A stretch of DNA of 64,000 nucleotides from Capitulum mitella (GCA_030062745.1 CP099851.1:11038393-11102392), one strand, 5' to 3'; positions 34,911-46,254 are shown, numbered from the stretch's first letter. Made by a program: numbers and translations. Notes: generated by a model not told the origin, from the sequence alone.

Positions 34911-36107
34911 CTAGAAGAACGCATACTTTTCCACAGGCAGACGCCGGTACCCTCTTGAGGTGAGTAGTTTGTTCAGCTCCAGAATTCGCGCCCATACCAT
35001 CTCTCGTGCCTGCTTATCGTACACCTTTTGATCCGGCACGACCGGGTGGTCCCGGTTGTGAAAGTCGCCCTCCGCGTGCTTCAGCGCGCACCGCAGCCGG
35101 CCGGGCTCGGGCCTCACGCCCAGGAAGGCCAGCATGCGGCCCAGCTCGCGCGCCGGGTCCTCCTCCAGCCGCTCGTAGGCGACGAGCAGCGTGTGCTGCG
35201 GCGCCGTGGTCCAGTCGTCGGCCAGATCCAGCCAGAACCGGCTGTACACGTCGACGAAGTGGGTCCAGTTGCCGCCGGTGAAGGCGGCGGCGCCGGCGCG
35301 GCTGCGGCTGAGGCGCGGGTCGTAGCGCTGGTGGAAGTGGCGCAGCGAGATGAGCGCTCGGAACGGGTCGCGCACCAGCAGCACGGCCGGCAGCGGGTAG
35401 CTGCCGCCGTCCCCCGCCGTTTCGCGCCGCCACGCCGGCACGAACGCGTGCGTCTTGCTGACGACGCAGACGCGCGCCAACGGCGACACGTCCTCGGCGA
35501 CAAATCCGCCGCGGCGAAGCGCGGGCGACGTGCCGTGCGGGGTGGCGTTAGCTTTGGTCACGTGCGCTCGGAGCTCGGCTACAGACGGCAGAGGCCCGGC
35601 CGGCGGCGTGTCCACCAGCTCGCTGTTCCACGTGGGGCCGCACGTGAAGAGCCCGGAGGCGGCCTCCAGCAGGTAGCGGCTCCAGGTGTTGCCAGAGCGG
35701 AAGAAGGAGACCAGCCGCGCGTCCGGCAGCGCGCCCGGCCGGCCGAACCGGGTCTCGTAGCGGGCGCAGGCGGCGTCGCCGGCGAACCACGAGCGGCCCG
35801 GCAGTCCGGGCTCCACCAGTCTGGCGAGCGGGAGGAGCAGCTCGCCCTCCGGCTCCTCGGTCTGGCTCTGAGACTCCTGTGCCGCCTCTCCCGCAGACCG
35901 AGGCTCCTGGGGCGCTGCCGTCGACTCTGCGACCCGGTTGAAGACCACGCCGTCCGACAGGGTGGAGATGACTCCCAGGGTGATGATGAAGGTGACCAGA
36001 GCGATGCTGAGGACGCTGCCCACGCTCTTGGCGACGGCCCAGCGGTGGGTGCCGTTGTAGGCTACCCAGCGCCGCCACGCGATGATGCTGCCCGCTCTGA
36101 TCATCCT
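34911..36107 (-). CDS. WSCD-family sulfotransferase (type II membrane protein)
   Basis: A 397-residue protein from ATG at 36104. The order is a short basic cytosolic tail, one membrane segment at about residues 31-49 (VLSIALVTFIITLGVISTL), an acidic Gln/Glu-rich stem at about 60-90, then a lumenal sulfotransferase domain. The 5'-phosphosulfate-binding loop is SFFRSGNTWSRYLLE (about 133-147). This SGNTW form, in place of the SGTTW of cytosolic sulfotransferases, is typical of WSCD proteins. The 3'-phosphate region is VLLVRDPFRALISLRHF (about 241-257), and the KTHAF motif sits at about 218. The C-terminus HNRDHPVVPDQKVYDKQA is also family-like. There is no WSC domain, as in the insect CG9164 group. 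Sequons occur at Asn17, Asn186 and Asn279. A strong acceptor (CTCTCCATTCCAG) ends three bases before the ATG, with AGG in frame, so a 5' UTR intron is likely and a further coding exon cannot be excluded. The acceptor substrate is unknown; Golgi location is inferred. Confidence 0.88.
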   Translation of the reverse strand, partial: RMIRAGSIIAWRRWVAYNGTHRWAVAKSVGSVLSIALVTFIITLGVISTLSDGVVFNRVAESTAAPQEPRSAGEAAQESQSQTEEPEGELLLPLARLVEPGLPGRSWFAGDAACARYETRFGRPGALPDARLVSFFRSGNTWSRYLLEAASGLFTCGPTWNSELVDTPPAGPLPSVAELRAHVTKANATPHGTSPALRRGGFVAEDVSPLARVCVVSKTHAFVPAWRRETAGDGGSYPLPAVLLVRDPFRALISLRHFHQRYDPRLSRSRAGAAAFTGGNWTHFVDVYSRFWLDLADDWTTAPQHTLLVAYERLEEDPARELGRMLAFLGVRPEPGRLRCALKHAEGDFHNRDHPVVPDQKVYDKQAREMVWARILELNKLLTSRGYRRLPVEKYAFF

Positions 36108-36109
36108 CT

Positions 36110-37860
36110 GGAATGGAGAGAGACGCAGCAGGTCAGGCGCCGGCTGGTGGGCCTGAATTATGTTTGCGCCCCAACCTCGCAGTTATCGCTGCACGACGGT
36201 ACTGCATGCGTGCACGTCGGCAGACCAGACCATGGTGAGGTTAAGGTTATCGACGGGAGCTGCTTACAAAAATGACTATCTAAAGTGCGGATACATGGGT
36301 GGAACAATAATCGCATACCTAGCATCTTTAATATCATGTTTTTTGCCCATGCAGTTACTTTTCTGAACTACTCGTGCTGATGCTAACTTCTTTTGTTCGA
36401 AGACGGTAAAGCATGGTTACGGTCTACGTCAACCTCGTCAGGAATTATTTGCAGTTAATCAGTTACTGATCTAGCCAAGGAAGCAAAACCATTGCATCTG
36501 GAGCAAGGCATAAACCTTATGTTAAAGGCACAGCTTGATTTCATTAGGACTAAAATACACTCTACACTGGTGAAGTATTTTTCTGAAGCGAACACCTCAC
36601 ATTCAGTACGTCCCTTTACCGTCCAAATATCCCAGACAGCGGCAAAAGACATGACCAAGTCACTACAGTGCCAGTCCAGCGGCACATTACAGAGATCATT
36701 GTGAATCAGCATGACTTATCGAACTTGGCATGTTTCCAGAGTCATAGCTTGCCATCTTCGATGAACGCTCGTTGGGAAACCATCGCATCAAAAGCAGTCG
36801 CAACGCTTTAAAAGTGAACCTTCTCTAATGCGACAACAGACTGAGGTTGTAACAACCCGTTTTTCTGGGTTTGTCTGGACAATAGCCCATGAGCAAGACA
36901 TGCAAATGCAAACATTCAACAAACACGTTAAGGTCAATCTGTGCCATGCACATTTACTGCACATTCACCTCTTAAATTCTCGGTGTCTGAGTCATTAGGT
37001 GGTTAATGATATACCCATGTATCATCGCCAGCTGATCAATACCTCGTTGTTCCCGTAATCGTTAGTATATCGTACACAGCTCATCGACATCAAGGAATGG
37101 TGGTACATTTTCGAACAGAATAGTGGAATAAAACCGCCAAAGACGTGTAAATTTTGATTTTTTTTAAACAAACTAGCTCTTTTGTAATAACCGGATATTC
37201 CGCTTCAGGCGATGCCGGGTATTGTGGACAATACTTCGTCTTGCCGAACATAATTTCTTTGAATTCTTCAAGAAACGGCTCACGATTTGAGTCCCGTTCA
37301 TTTTTGGAACTCGGTCTCTCGTATCACTAGAGTCAACAGTCCCCAGGTACTACTACTTATCACGTCAAATTTTGCTTCAAAGTGAAATAATCCAGTTTAG
37401 AGTTTGATGGCGTAATGCAAGCTCAATGCTTTCTTGCCTGCAAAACAATCGACGTCACCAAAAACATCCCGTGGCGTCTGGCCAGACCAGTGGCAGAGCG
37501 GTTTCTTACCTGTTTGAACTGCAGACCGCAGCACTGCCCCCTCCGCCCCTCCGCTGAATCTCAGGCTAACCCCACCACTCCTGCAGCTTTGGACGCTATC
37601 GATGCATGGAATGCCGGCACCGTCGTCGTCCGCGCACTATCCAGCCCCGGCGGCCGGACGGTCGTCCGTGATCCCGGCCGGACGGCGGACCAGAGTGCCG
37701 GCGTAGGTCGCCGGCCTCTCCGTGGCCGCCTACCTCTGGTGCCGAGGTGAACAACCTCCGGCCGCCGGCGCACACCAACCTTGTGGAGCGGCCGGTCGGT
37801 GAGTGGGACCACAGAGAGGACGCGTCCACGGCCGCCGAGGACGCCCGGAACGCTCCGACC
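36110..37860. other. Upstream flank of the sulfotransferase gene, nothing recognised
   Basis: This interval should contain or lead to its 5' exon, but none can be picked with confidence. A GC-rich patch lies at 37,540-37,860, next to the minisatellite. Confidence 0.3.
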
Positions 37861-37864
37861 GGTC

Positions 37865-38480
37865 AACTGTCTCAGTCTGATGGGCGTATTTTCTCAGGCT
37901 GGCCGGTAGGTTGTTCAGTCTGACGGATAGACTGTCTCGGTCAGACGAACAGACTGTAACAGGGTAGCGGGTTGTCACCGTCCAGCGGGCAGACTGCCGC
38001 AGTCTGACAGGCAGACTGTTTCAGGTTGAAGGATGGAGTGTCCTGGTCTGGCAGGGAGTCTGTCTCTGTCTGGTGGTAAGATCTCTTCAGCCTGTCTCTG
38101 TCTGGTGGTAAGATCTCCTCAGTCTGCCGCAGTCTGACAGGTAGACTGTTTCAGGTTGAAGGATGAAGTGTCTCGGTCTGGTGGGGAGTCTGTCTCTGTC
38201 TGGTGGTGAGATCTCTTCAGTCTGGCTCTGTCTGATGGTAAGACCTTCTCAGTCTGTCGCAGTCTGACAGGCAGATTGTTTGCGACTGAAGGATGGAGTG
38301 TCTCGGTCTGGCGGGGAGTCTGTCTCTCTCTGGTGGTGAGATCTCCCCAGTCTGAAGACCAGGCCGCCTCCCTCTGGCGGGTAAAATGATGCGCAGACGG
38401 CCCTGGTCTGACCGCAGGGAGGACTGTCCCAGTCTAACTGGTGGACTCTCTCAACCTGATAGGGGGACTGTCTCAGTCTG
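37865..38480. repeat. Minisatellite with higher-order structure (about 28-30 bp units in about 120-bp blocks)
   Basis: The basic unit is like GTCTGACAGGCAGACTGTTTC. Larger blocks of the form AGACTGTTTCAGGTTGAAGG, GTGTCTCGGTCTGG, GGGAGTCTGTCTCTGTCTGG, TGGTAAGATCTCTTCAG repeat three times (starting near 37,985, 38,118 and 38,250), showing block-wise amplification. Confidence 0.85.
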
Positions 38481-38489
38481 ACGGGCCGA

Positions 38490-39990
38490 CTGGAGTTCCA
38501 CGCGGACCGGAGGGGCGTCGCACCATCGGCTGCCGACCGTCGCCCGTCCGTCGCCAGGAGTGAAGTGCCACCGGACTAGGCGGACAGGCTCAATGCTACA
38601 CGAAAAGCCATCATTCTCTAACGGCGAAGACAGATCGGATCGAACCACAGGCCCTCGGTGAACCCTTCTGTGGCTTTCATCGCACATGCTCGACCGCACT
38701 GATCTTCGAGATGTCCGCAACCGCGGATCGACTGAGATTTGCTGGAAAAACTATCCGTGTCTGTCCCAATAGTACACCGAATGGCTGTTGTCAATTATCT
38801 AACGACGCCTTCCACTGCCCGGCCGGTTTCTGAACAGAATTCGTCGCCGGGTGTACGGCTTTAGGACGGCTGTTCATCTGACGGCCGGCCGGACTGCGCG
38901 CGGCCCGGCGGTCGGGGTCGCTCTCGCTGCTGGTCCAGTCCACCTGGTCCAGTCCACCTGCGCAGCTTTACTCCAGCCAACTCGGCCTCACTGAACGTCT
39001 GGAGAGACGTCCGTGGGGAGTCTGGAGTTTCAGAGACACGCATTACTCGGGAGATCCGTGGTTCCTGTTACGGACTGGCAGACGGCGCCTGCGGAGGAGG
39101 GGCAGACGTGGGCACCAAGGCTCCCGGGCACAGTCGGTCTGCGCAGGTCTCGGGCTCGGCACGGGCGGCGAGAAGCTCACGGCTTCTCCACAAAGCGGGA
39201 CACTGGCCTGACGTGGCAGCCGCAATTGTCGCCCGCCGAGCCGGTGGCACGCAGGCCACCATTACGCACTGGAAAACCCGGTGGGAGTCTGCTGGGGGGG
39301 GGGATGCAGGCAGCGATCACTGTCAGCTCTGAATGCCTCCCGTCATTGTGTCGCTCCGTCCGCCGCATTTGGTACATTCATCGCCAAACGATCCGTCAAC
39401 CATTTTCCCGCCGGTGCATCGGGCTGCAAACGCCCGCGGCGTGTTTGGGATTTCGCGACACGACACGACGTTTGTTTCGCTTCTGGCTGCGCCCGGTATC
39501 GCATGGCAGCTAGAGGTGGACGTGTCTGCGGCGGTTCTAACTAGCACTAATCCGTTGAGCGTTTGAAGTAGCCCGGATAAGACCTGGATCGTTCCCTTGT
39601 TTTAAATCACATCACAGTGTGACGCGCAGAGCTGGTACGTTGAGAGGATCGTTGACGTTCGTACATCTCCGGCTCGTCCGGCAGCAGAAATCAGCGGCGA
39701 GACGCCCTCTCGTGCGGCGCACGACTCGGTGCGCGGGACTCGGCCGTGAGGCGCGCAGGCTCACGACCTGCCTGGGCAACGGCGCCGGACAGGCGGCGTT
39801 ATGAAGTGTTATCGGTTCGTCGATGGCAGAACGTCGTGTGAATCACGAGCAGCGGCAGCACCTTGGACGCCACGAGCCGAGCAAAGCCACTGGTGAAGAG
39901 CGACGCAAACACGGCAGAGACAGACAGAGGGAACAGACCGCACGGACAAACATCACGGACGGATGGCAGGGACAGGCTGGAATGGCCAGA
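38490..39990. other. GC-rich intergenic sequence, nothing recognised
   Basis: CpG-rich patches at 38,860-39,270 and 39,640-39,830 give long frames on both strands (up to 166 codons) without any recognisable family or splice partners. Confidence 0.3.
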
Positions 39991-39999
39991 TCTGTACTT

Positions 40000-40155
40000 G
40001 ATTCCGTTGGGCCGGAATTGATTCCAACTACATAACGAGACAAATGACTCCGAATCCGAACCCAGTTCCAAGCAACCAATTAAAAATGGAGTCGATCCCG
40101 AATCCAATTCCAATGCAGCTGAAACTGCCTGATTCCGAATCCGAATCTCGTTCCA
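40000..40155. repeat. Degenerate GATTCC / GAATCC simple repeat
   Basis: TTGATTCCG, CCGAATCCGAA, CCGAATCCAATTCC and ATTCCGAATCCGAATC recur throughout. A similar short tract occurs at 41,570-41,645. Confidence 0.55.
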
Positions 40156-40718
40156 CCGGATACTGTTAGTGAAATGAAACCATGAAATCATACAGATCAG
40201 TGTAATTAACAAATGCTATATATATATGCATGCATACATGCACACATCACATACATATGCACGTACAATTATCAAAATAGCAATAATCAGTAATAATAAA
40301 TAGCAGTAGGTAAACCTACTGCTACCAGGGGCCAATTTATACTTTTTGGCAGCAGCCATGGCCTCCCATTGTGGATCTGCGCCCCCTCCCCCAGTGTTTA
40401 GGCAGGTCCCCTCCCCTCATTTTTCCCATCAGTTTTAAGGAAAGGAAGAAAGCTTTGTAGATGGCAAATGATAATCAAAAATTATAAGTGAAAATTAGTG
40501 TCGACCAAAATGAAACAGCTACATCTGTTAATATACTCATTCGGTGAGAATGTTAGGTAGACAGGCACGTGGTTCTCCCCCCGCTATTATTTACACGAAA
40601 CTCTCTGACTGTAGCTACCTAAACCATAAATTTGCATCACGACCATTCAAACTTCTCATTTGTGTCATGTGCTTTGTCCGTTACATGGCTCGTCTCACGC
40701 AAGGTGGTGTATATATGT

Positions 40719-40726
40719 ATCCGTGA

Positions 40727-40771
<45 letters not shown>

Positions 40772-40778
40772 CACGGAT
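40719..40778. repeat. TA microsatellite bounded by perfect 12-bp inverted arms
   Basis: ATCCGTGATTAT and ATAATCACGGAT flank about 36 bp of (TA)n. The whole is a single hairpin-forming unit, which suggests a palindromic insertion or replication-slippage product rather than a simple microsatellite. Confidence 0.8.
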
Positions 40779-40974
40779 AAACAATATCACACAGGCATGT
40801 ACCCAACAGTATTCACCTATGGCTAATAAACCTAGACGCAGCAGCTCTGTCTGTCTCTCGCGAGTCGTGCTCTTGCGCCACATTATCAACCATTGCCTAG
40901 CGTCGCAAAAACAATGCCTGAAGCGTAAGAGAAAGAAGTTGCTGCCAAAATGGCCAAAATGGCCAAAGTGGTTC

Positions 40975-41215
40975 CTGAATATTACCAGGCGTTTCCGGAA
41001 TGGACAGTTCTGGCGCTTTTGGGACATGCGTGAAGTCAACAACAACATTCGTCACCAGGCAAATACCTATGACTTAAAGCAGCAAGAGTAAATTTTTACG
41101 CTCTATTTACACACTGTTTACGACGTACAGTTCCGGCGTTCTTGCTAAATGCCACAAGTCAATAGCAATCGACATTCGTCAACAGGCAAATACCTATGAG
41201 GCGGCTAAAGTAAGT
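40975..41215. repeat. Tandem duplication, period about 135 bp
   Basis: ACAGTTCTGGCGCTTTTG with ACATTCGTCACCAGGCAAAT is followed about 135 bases on by ACAGTTCCGGCGTTCTTG with ACATTCGTCAACAGGCAAAT. Both continue ACCTATGA. Confidence 0.7.
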
Positions 41216-42479
41216 GGGGGTATGATAGCACTACCTAGTACTCACTCACTGTCCCTGAGGAAACTGGTGTGCCAGTAATATCTGTGTACCCTTTTCTTAC
41301 TTCTTTGTCTTGCTTTTAGTTGAAGATGCTTTGATCTAATGTCAATTGTTCTATATCTTGGAGCACAGCCTCATTCCCAATTTCCTGCCTACCTACCTGA
41401 CAGGCAATGTCCAGCCCACGCCACTATGAATAAACAGGCATTGACGTGAAACTGCCCAAAACTGTTTTCAAAGTCTTTATTGCAAACACATGCATGACTG
41501 ATAATGGTTTTATACATACATCTTTCTTTACACCAAAGCAGTGGTAGGCTACACTGTGATAAAAAAACGGAATCAAACATTTTGCCGTTTGTTTCGCTTC
41601 CGATTCCAATGTTCCCACAGACTAACCGAATCAATTCCAACGAGCACAGGTCTGGCAATGACAGGCAGCTGTAACAAACGGCGGAAATGTACGGAAAAAG
41701 ACATGCATCTAGGACAGCCTGTATTTTTTTTTATAACGACAAACAGCATAAAGACAAACAGAGATAGACAGCAGCTGCAGACAACAGCAATAGACAACAG
41801 GAAGACACTACAGGGACAAGTACCATTTCGCAAAAACGAGGACAGAAATGGCACTTCTGGATGGATGGAAGAGACGGCATGAGGCCATCCACCATCCATG
41901 TCAGGCGTTAGATCCAGGGTACAAATAGATCCGCGAGAAAGTCGCAGCCCAGTTAATATCCTGCGACATTTTAAGCGGACGCCATTGAGTACTCCGGAAA
42001 CAAACGAGATTAGCCGGCTGTTACCGGATTAGACGGCTCTTCATTTTCGTAAGGAAGTGAAGATTTTGCATTTCAAGAAAATGTCGCAGTCAGTTTGTTC
42101 ATCTCCTTTTTTGGAGCAGCACTGTCGCAGGCTAACCGAGAACATTTTCCAATTTCCAGTGACAAATTTCTGATGCAAAATCAATGACGAAGCTCACTTA
42201 AGTTCGGACAATCCACGAAACGGGGTCCTGACCATGTCCCTGCCCATGAAATATACAGCAGCGTCACAGCGGCCGGACGAGTGGCGCTGGCGCCGGCGCC
42301 GGCTGCATTCTTGCTCGGTGGGCCGCTTCCTGGCGCTTCCTGTGCAGCGCTCCCAGCGGAGCGGGGGGGGATGGGGGCCGGAGCCGGCCGAGCTGAGCTG
42401 CGAGCTCAGCGCCGGCCGCAGCGCCAGTCGTCGCCGCAGATCCGCCGCCGTCAGTCGCCGATCCGCCAGCAGCTGAACG

Positions 42480-42755
42480 ATGCGCGCCGGGCTTTTCGTC
42501 CTCCTGGCCCTGTTCGCCGCCGCCGCCGCCCAGGACCTCGGCTGCTTCTACTACTGCAACCGCAACGACGAAGCCGAGACCAAATACTGCTGCGACCCGG
42601 TGAAGCCGGGCAAGTGTCCTCCGACGCGTCCGATCTGTCCGAGGGAAATGGACATGAATCTGCAGATTTGCTGCACCGACGGGGACTGCGAAGGCAATCA
42701 GAAGTGCTGCCGCGACTCCTGCGTCGGGAACACCGTGTGCAAGACCCCGGTGTAA
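42480..42755 (+). CDS. Crustin-like secreted peptide with a C-terminal WAP domain
   Basis: A complete 91-residue reading frame. A signal peptide (MRAGLFVLLALFAAAAA, likely cleaved before Gln18/Asp19) is followed by a short Cys-rich stretch with Cys22, Cys26, Cys37 and Cys38, then one four-disulfide WAP core (Cys46, 53, 64, 70, 76, 77, 81, 87). The layout CxxxC...CC...CP..RP.CP...KCC.D.C....C matches type I crustins/carcinins, antimicrobial effectors of crustacean haemocytes. The pro-rich or Gly-rich inserts of type II crustins are absent. Cys65, next to Cys64, is an extra cysteine, giving 13 in total and hence one unpaired residue unless the peptide dimerises. The gene has no intron, which is unusual for crustins, and codons are strongly GC-ending. 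The leader upstream (about 42270-42479) is very GC-rich, with a TATA-like AATATAC at 42250. No AATAAA was found nearby. Antimicrobial activity is inferred from the family only. Confidence 0.85.
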   Translation: MRAGLFVLLALFAAAAAQDLGCFYYCNRNDEAETKYCCDPVKPGKCPPTRPICPREMDMNLQICCTDGDCEGNQKCCRDSCVGNTVCKTPV

Positions 42756-42759
42756 TCCT

Positions 42760-43650
42760 GAGAGTAAGATTACATGGCGTTTGCCGAGTTCTGAGGGCTG
42801 TCGAGCTGCTGAAAAATGCGTAACACCGTACGGGGGCTGACGCGGTGTGGAGATTAATATCGTGACGATTTAGGGGCTGAAATGCGTTCGGGGCATGGGT
42901 GAGCACTTTGAACTTTGTTTGAAAGGCGGAAGAAGGTGGGTGAGCCTGGGTGCGCAGTCGGAAGGGAAGCTTCGTTTGAAAGGCGGAAGAAGTGTGTCGA
43001 CGGCCAAAAACGTTCGAAGTAGATCTTATCCAACCTTATCCTAGTTTCCTTTCACTTGTGATTTCTATGGGCTGCTTTCCCTATCAGACGTAAATGTCTC
43101 TATTTGCGACGATTTGACCATGCCCTAAAAATCATCTCAAGGTTGGCAATGAATCAGCCTGAACTGTCCTTGCCGTACATATTTCATAGATATTGTTTTT
43201 GACAGTTCGGCGAGTTTCCTCAATCGCACCATGGTAGTGTTCCGTCGGTTATGTGGATTCGAGAGGAAGAGCGGGGAAGAGGCCGAATGTACGTTTCTGC
43301 CTTCGCTCTCTACAGCACTATTGTGATGCTGTTAATGCATGCATTGTCAAGTCTGAGCCTCCAAAAGAAATGAAATAATTTGGATGATCACTTGCGCACT
43401 TGCTTTTGTGCGCAGAATGGTGATCCATTTGCAGCCGTACGTGGTGCCTGCTTTGACAGTGGTTCTAAACAGCCATCTGTTTATTAGCCGTCGTACAGCG
43501 TTACATACTACATAACGAGGAAGCTGTGGTCAGCCTTTTCTCCAATAACTTTTGGACAAATTGGCCGCCTAATATAATATTTTGGCAGTGTATGCTTAGA
43601 GCTCCGGCCTAATTAATGCCCAAGAATGATTTGAAATGAACCTGAAATTT
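42760..43650. other. Crustin 3' flank
   Basis: A duplicated GTTTGAAAGGCGGAAGAAG occurs at about 42,918 and 42,974. No other gene or repeat recognised. Confidence 0.35.
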
Positions 43651-43656
43651 AGTAAT

Positions 43657-43912
43657 TTTGAACCATTAATGCCCAGTGTTTCATAAAGACGGCACCCAGA
43701 AATCATTTGATGTCTTGCTTCAGCGAAGTTCTGTGAAGTCGGTGACATTGCCAGCCCACGTTGAAGGGGTAGCAGTTCTGGGCTGAACTCCGATTTCTCA
43801 GAATTTCCACGGGAATGGTAGATTCAAACAGTAACAAACTTTGGACACGACCAGAGAAGAAATGTATCATTCTCATTTCACTGTGAAATCTGGGCATTGA
43901 TGGGTTAACATT
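43657..43912. mobile_element. Degraded TTAA-type inverted-repeat element, about 255 bp
   Basis: The left end is TTGAACCATTAATGCCCAG and the right end CTGGGCATTGATGGGTTAA. The right arm keeps GGGTTAA; the left TTAA has mutated. No frame inside. It is consistent with a piggyBac-like MITE. Confidence 0.45.
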
Positions 43913-44666
43913 GATGTTAAAAATGATTTTTCCGGTATCCCGAGGGCGACGTTATTTAATTATTTCTAACTTCTTGTGATGCCAGCGCTGTTTCTGACTG
44001 CTTCTAACATGGTTTCAGGAAGGAAACTGATTAAAAAGTCAAGTATGTATGTAAAAGTAGTATGTGCGCTTTTTTCCGTTTTTCGGCACTCTGCGCAAGA
44101 AACCCTCGGAAAAGGTGCATTTTGGTCAACGGTAAACATATGTAATTAGTAGTGCGTTCTGTACTGAGACATAATAGAAAATTAGGCCAGGCTTAGAAAC
44201 GCGGATGTGCAAAATTTCGAAACAATTAAAAGTTATTGTCATGAAGGTCTGTGACAACAATCTGATCAGGTAGGGTTGAGTAAGATTCCACCCCTTTTTG
44301 AAAAAGTGATCTTTGAGCTTTCGTCGCACACTTACCGTGATTCGCAGCCCAACTAAAAAGACGAAAAATTTGGCTGATCCCGCGCGAGACTTCTGTAACA
44401 GTGTTGACTCTTTGCCTCTTAGCAGGAATGTTTTCACGTGTTAAGATGCGTTTTCGGGTTTTTTACTGGTGGGTCTAAACAAGCATGATGTGCAACACAA
44501 CGCAAACGGAAGCACCCAATGCTACCCTAATTAGGTGGTCTGCTTTCTGCTGCTGATTTTTGGACGAAAACCCGGGGTAATCAACGCATCTTCGCGCGTT
44601 GCAAGGGCCGTCGCTAGCAATACACATTTCGCCTGCCAACGCCCGTAATCACCGTATGTTCCGCAG

Positions 44667-44816
44667 GTAATCGCCGATGGGAAGAGGGCAGCAGAGGGGC
44701 GAGGCATCGGCCACTCTGTGTGCCCGCTGGAACGGCCCACCGGCAGCGTCTCCACCAGGCTCGACCCGCTGATCCAGGACATGCTGTACATTGATCCTGC
44801 GACGTGGCACCCATAA
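44667..44816 (+). CDS. Candidate last coding exon of an unidentified gene
   Basis: After the sequence GTATGTTCCGCAG a 50-codon frame runs to TAA. It starts VIADGKRAAEGRG and ends LIQDMLYIDPATWHP, and most codons from the tenth onward end in G or C, like the confirmed exons of this window. I do not recognise the protein and I find no partner exon upstream, so this could also be a GC-rich island that is open by chance. It is a separate locus from the crustin gene, which already has its stop codon. Confidence 0.3.
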   Translation, partial: VIADGKRAAEGRGIGHSVCPLERPTGSVSTRLDPLIQDMLYIDPATWHP

Positions 44817-44819
44817 TAC

Positions 44820-46240
44820 ACGGTTCCGCCCGGCGAAAACGAGACTCCTCTCTTGAGCCGATGTTGACGTCACTGGACGAGCCCGTGCTGAGAATCTGCA
44901 GCCAGCGCGAGTACTAGGAAAGTCTTTAAACAGCAAATCAGAAAAGTAATTTATTGAGATAGACTGGGATGTCGTTCATGCGCCATTTAGATTCCAAATG
45001 TATGTGACTGCATGGGGCCACATGTTAAATTCGCACGTCTTTGGGATGCGCAGTTGGGGTGCTGGAGCATCCATACAAGAACAGGAAACTACAGACATGT
45101 TGCAGACACCGCATCTCCTCCAGGTCTGACGGGTCGTCCTGGAGGCAGCCGACGCCCGATGTTGTCGCGCCTCAGCTGTCTGGGCAGGGCCGATCTGTAT
45201 CAGAACTGCTACACCGGCTAGCATGTTTCAGTCCGCCTGAACTTCTCACGAAGACAACGCATTAGAACCAACAGGGCCTTCAGCCCGTGTCAAAACTGTT
45301 GTGAATATGTGGGCGATTTTACCCGCATTCGTACGAAACCCATGGACAGAACGCTTGCTGATGGCGCGTCTACACGACTTTGAACGACAAAAAACGGCTG
45401 CGTCTTCCCAGGGAAACGCAACTAAACAAAAGGACTCACGACTAACAGGCTGGCGTCACAATCGGAGAAAAGACGAGGTCCAGCTTCGCGAATGCGGTTG
45501 CAGTTTAACACAGGTGAAGCACAAAAAACGCAGTGAAAAACAGCCAAGCACTGTAACACAGTTTGTCCTTTCGCTTGCATAATACTCGACTGCGTAGGGC
45601 CTCTGGGAGATACGAGAGCCAGCGATGAAGCAAACACCTGGTGTCACAGACATTTTGGGCCCGTATGAAACTGAAGACAATGTTGCACCAAAGCTTACTG
45701 ACTACGTCGACGAAGGTTGACAACCCTTAGTTCTGAAAAGGAGTTTACATACTAATTTTAGTGCGGAATATGTTCGAAAAGTGTCTGATTTCCCATTCGT
45801 TCACTTCGTCTCGGACTCTGAACCTGCTGTATCATAGCAATCCAATTATTCAGCTTAACTATATTCCTGTGGGGGGAACGAATTGAACGAAACGAACCGG
45901 CCCTCTTTTTGGTACTGTTCTCTTACCGCTAGAGATGGGTTCATGGAGCTTTGTGAATTTTTCTAACTATTCATTTCGCACATTGAAGGGAAGGGGCACG
46001 AGGCCACGCTCCCACCCTTGGGCTCCGAAGCGGCCCATAACCGACCGAACGGATGCAGATGTTTAAGAAAGTGCAAGAACTGAGCGTTTTCAGGCCTCCA
46101 GGAAACCAGCAAGGGCCCTAAGCGAAGATGAAAGGCCCATAAGCAGGCAAAAAGAACTCTTGGTTCATTGGGAAACGTTTTAGTGTCCATTACACTGTCC
46201 GGGGACCGTACGCTGTTGCCGGGGGCCCAATATATTAACC
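44820..46240. other. Intergenic sequence, nothing recognised
   Basis: Several short frames, including a minus-strand stretch near 45,000-45,170 with coding-like composition (GCLQDDPSDLEEMRC), but with a stop upstream and no clear splice sites. Confidence 0.3.
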
Positions 46241-46254
46241 TGGCGGGGAATGGT

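Noticed and set aside
35028..36275. A 415-codon plus-strand frame opposite the sulfotransferase
   Set aside because: It is the antisense shadow of a GC-rich coding exon; the minus-strand frame has all family motifs and this one has none.
39013..39513. A 166-codon frame in CpG-rich sequence
   Set aside because: Competing long frames exist on both strands, there is no recognisable family, and no consistent splice sites.
42281..42823. A 180-codon plus-strand frame overlapping the crustin gene
   Set aside because: It runs in another phase across a GC-rich leader; the 91-residue frame has a signal peptide and the WAP cysteine pattern.
44980..45170. Minus-strand coding-like stretch (GCLQDDPSDLEEMRC)
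   Set aside because: A stop codon lies just upstream in frame and there is no convincing acceptor; too short to support.
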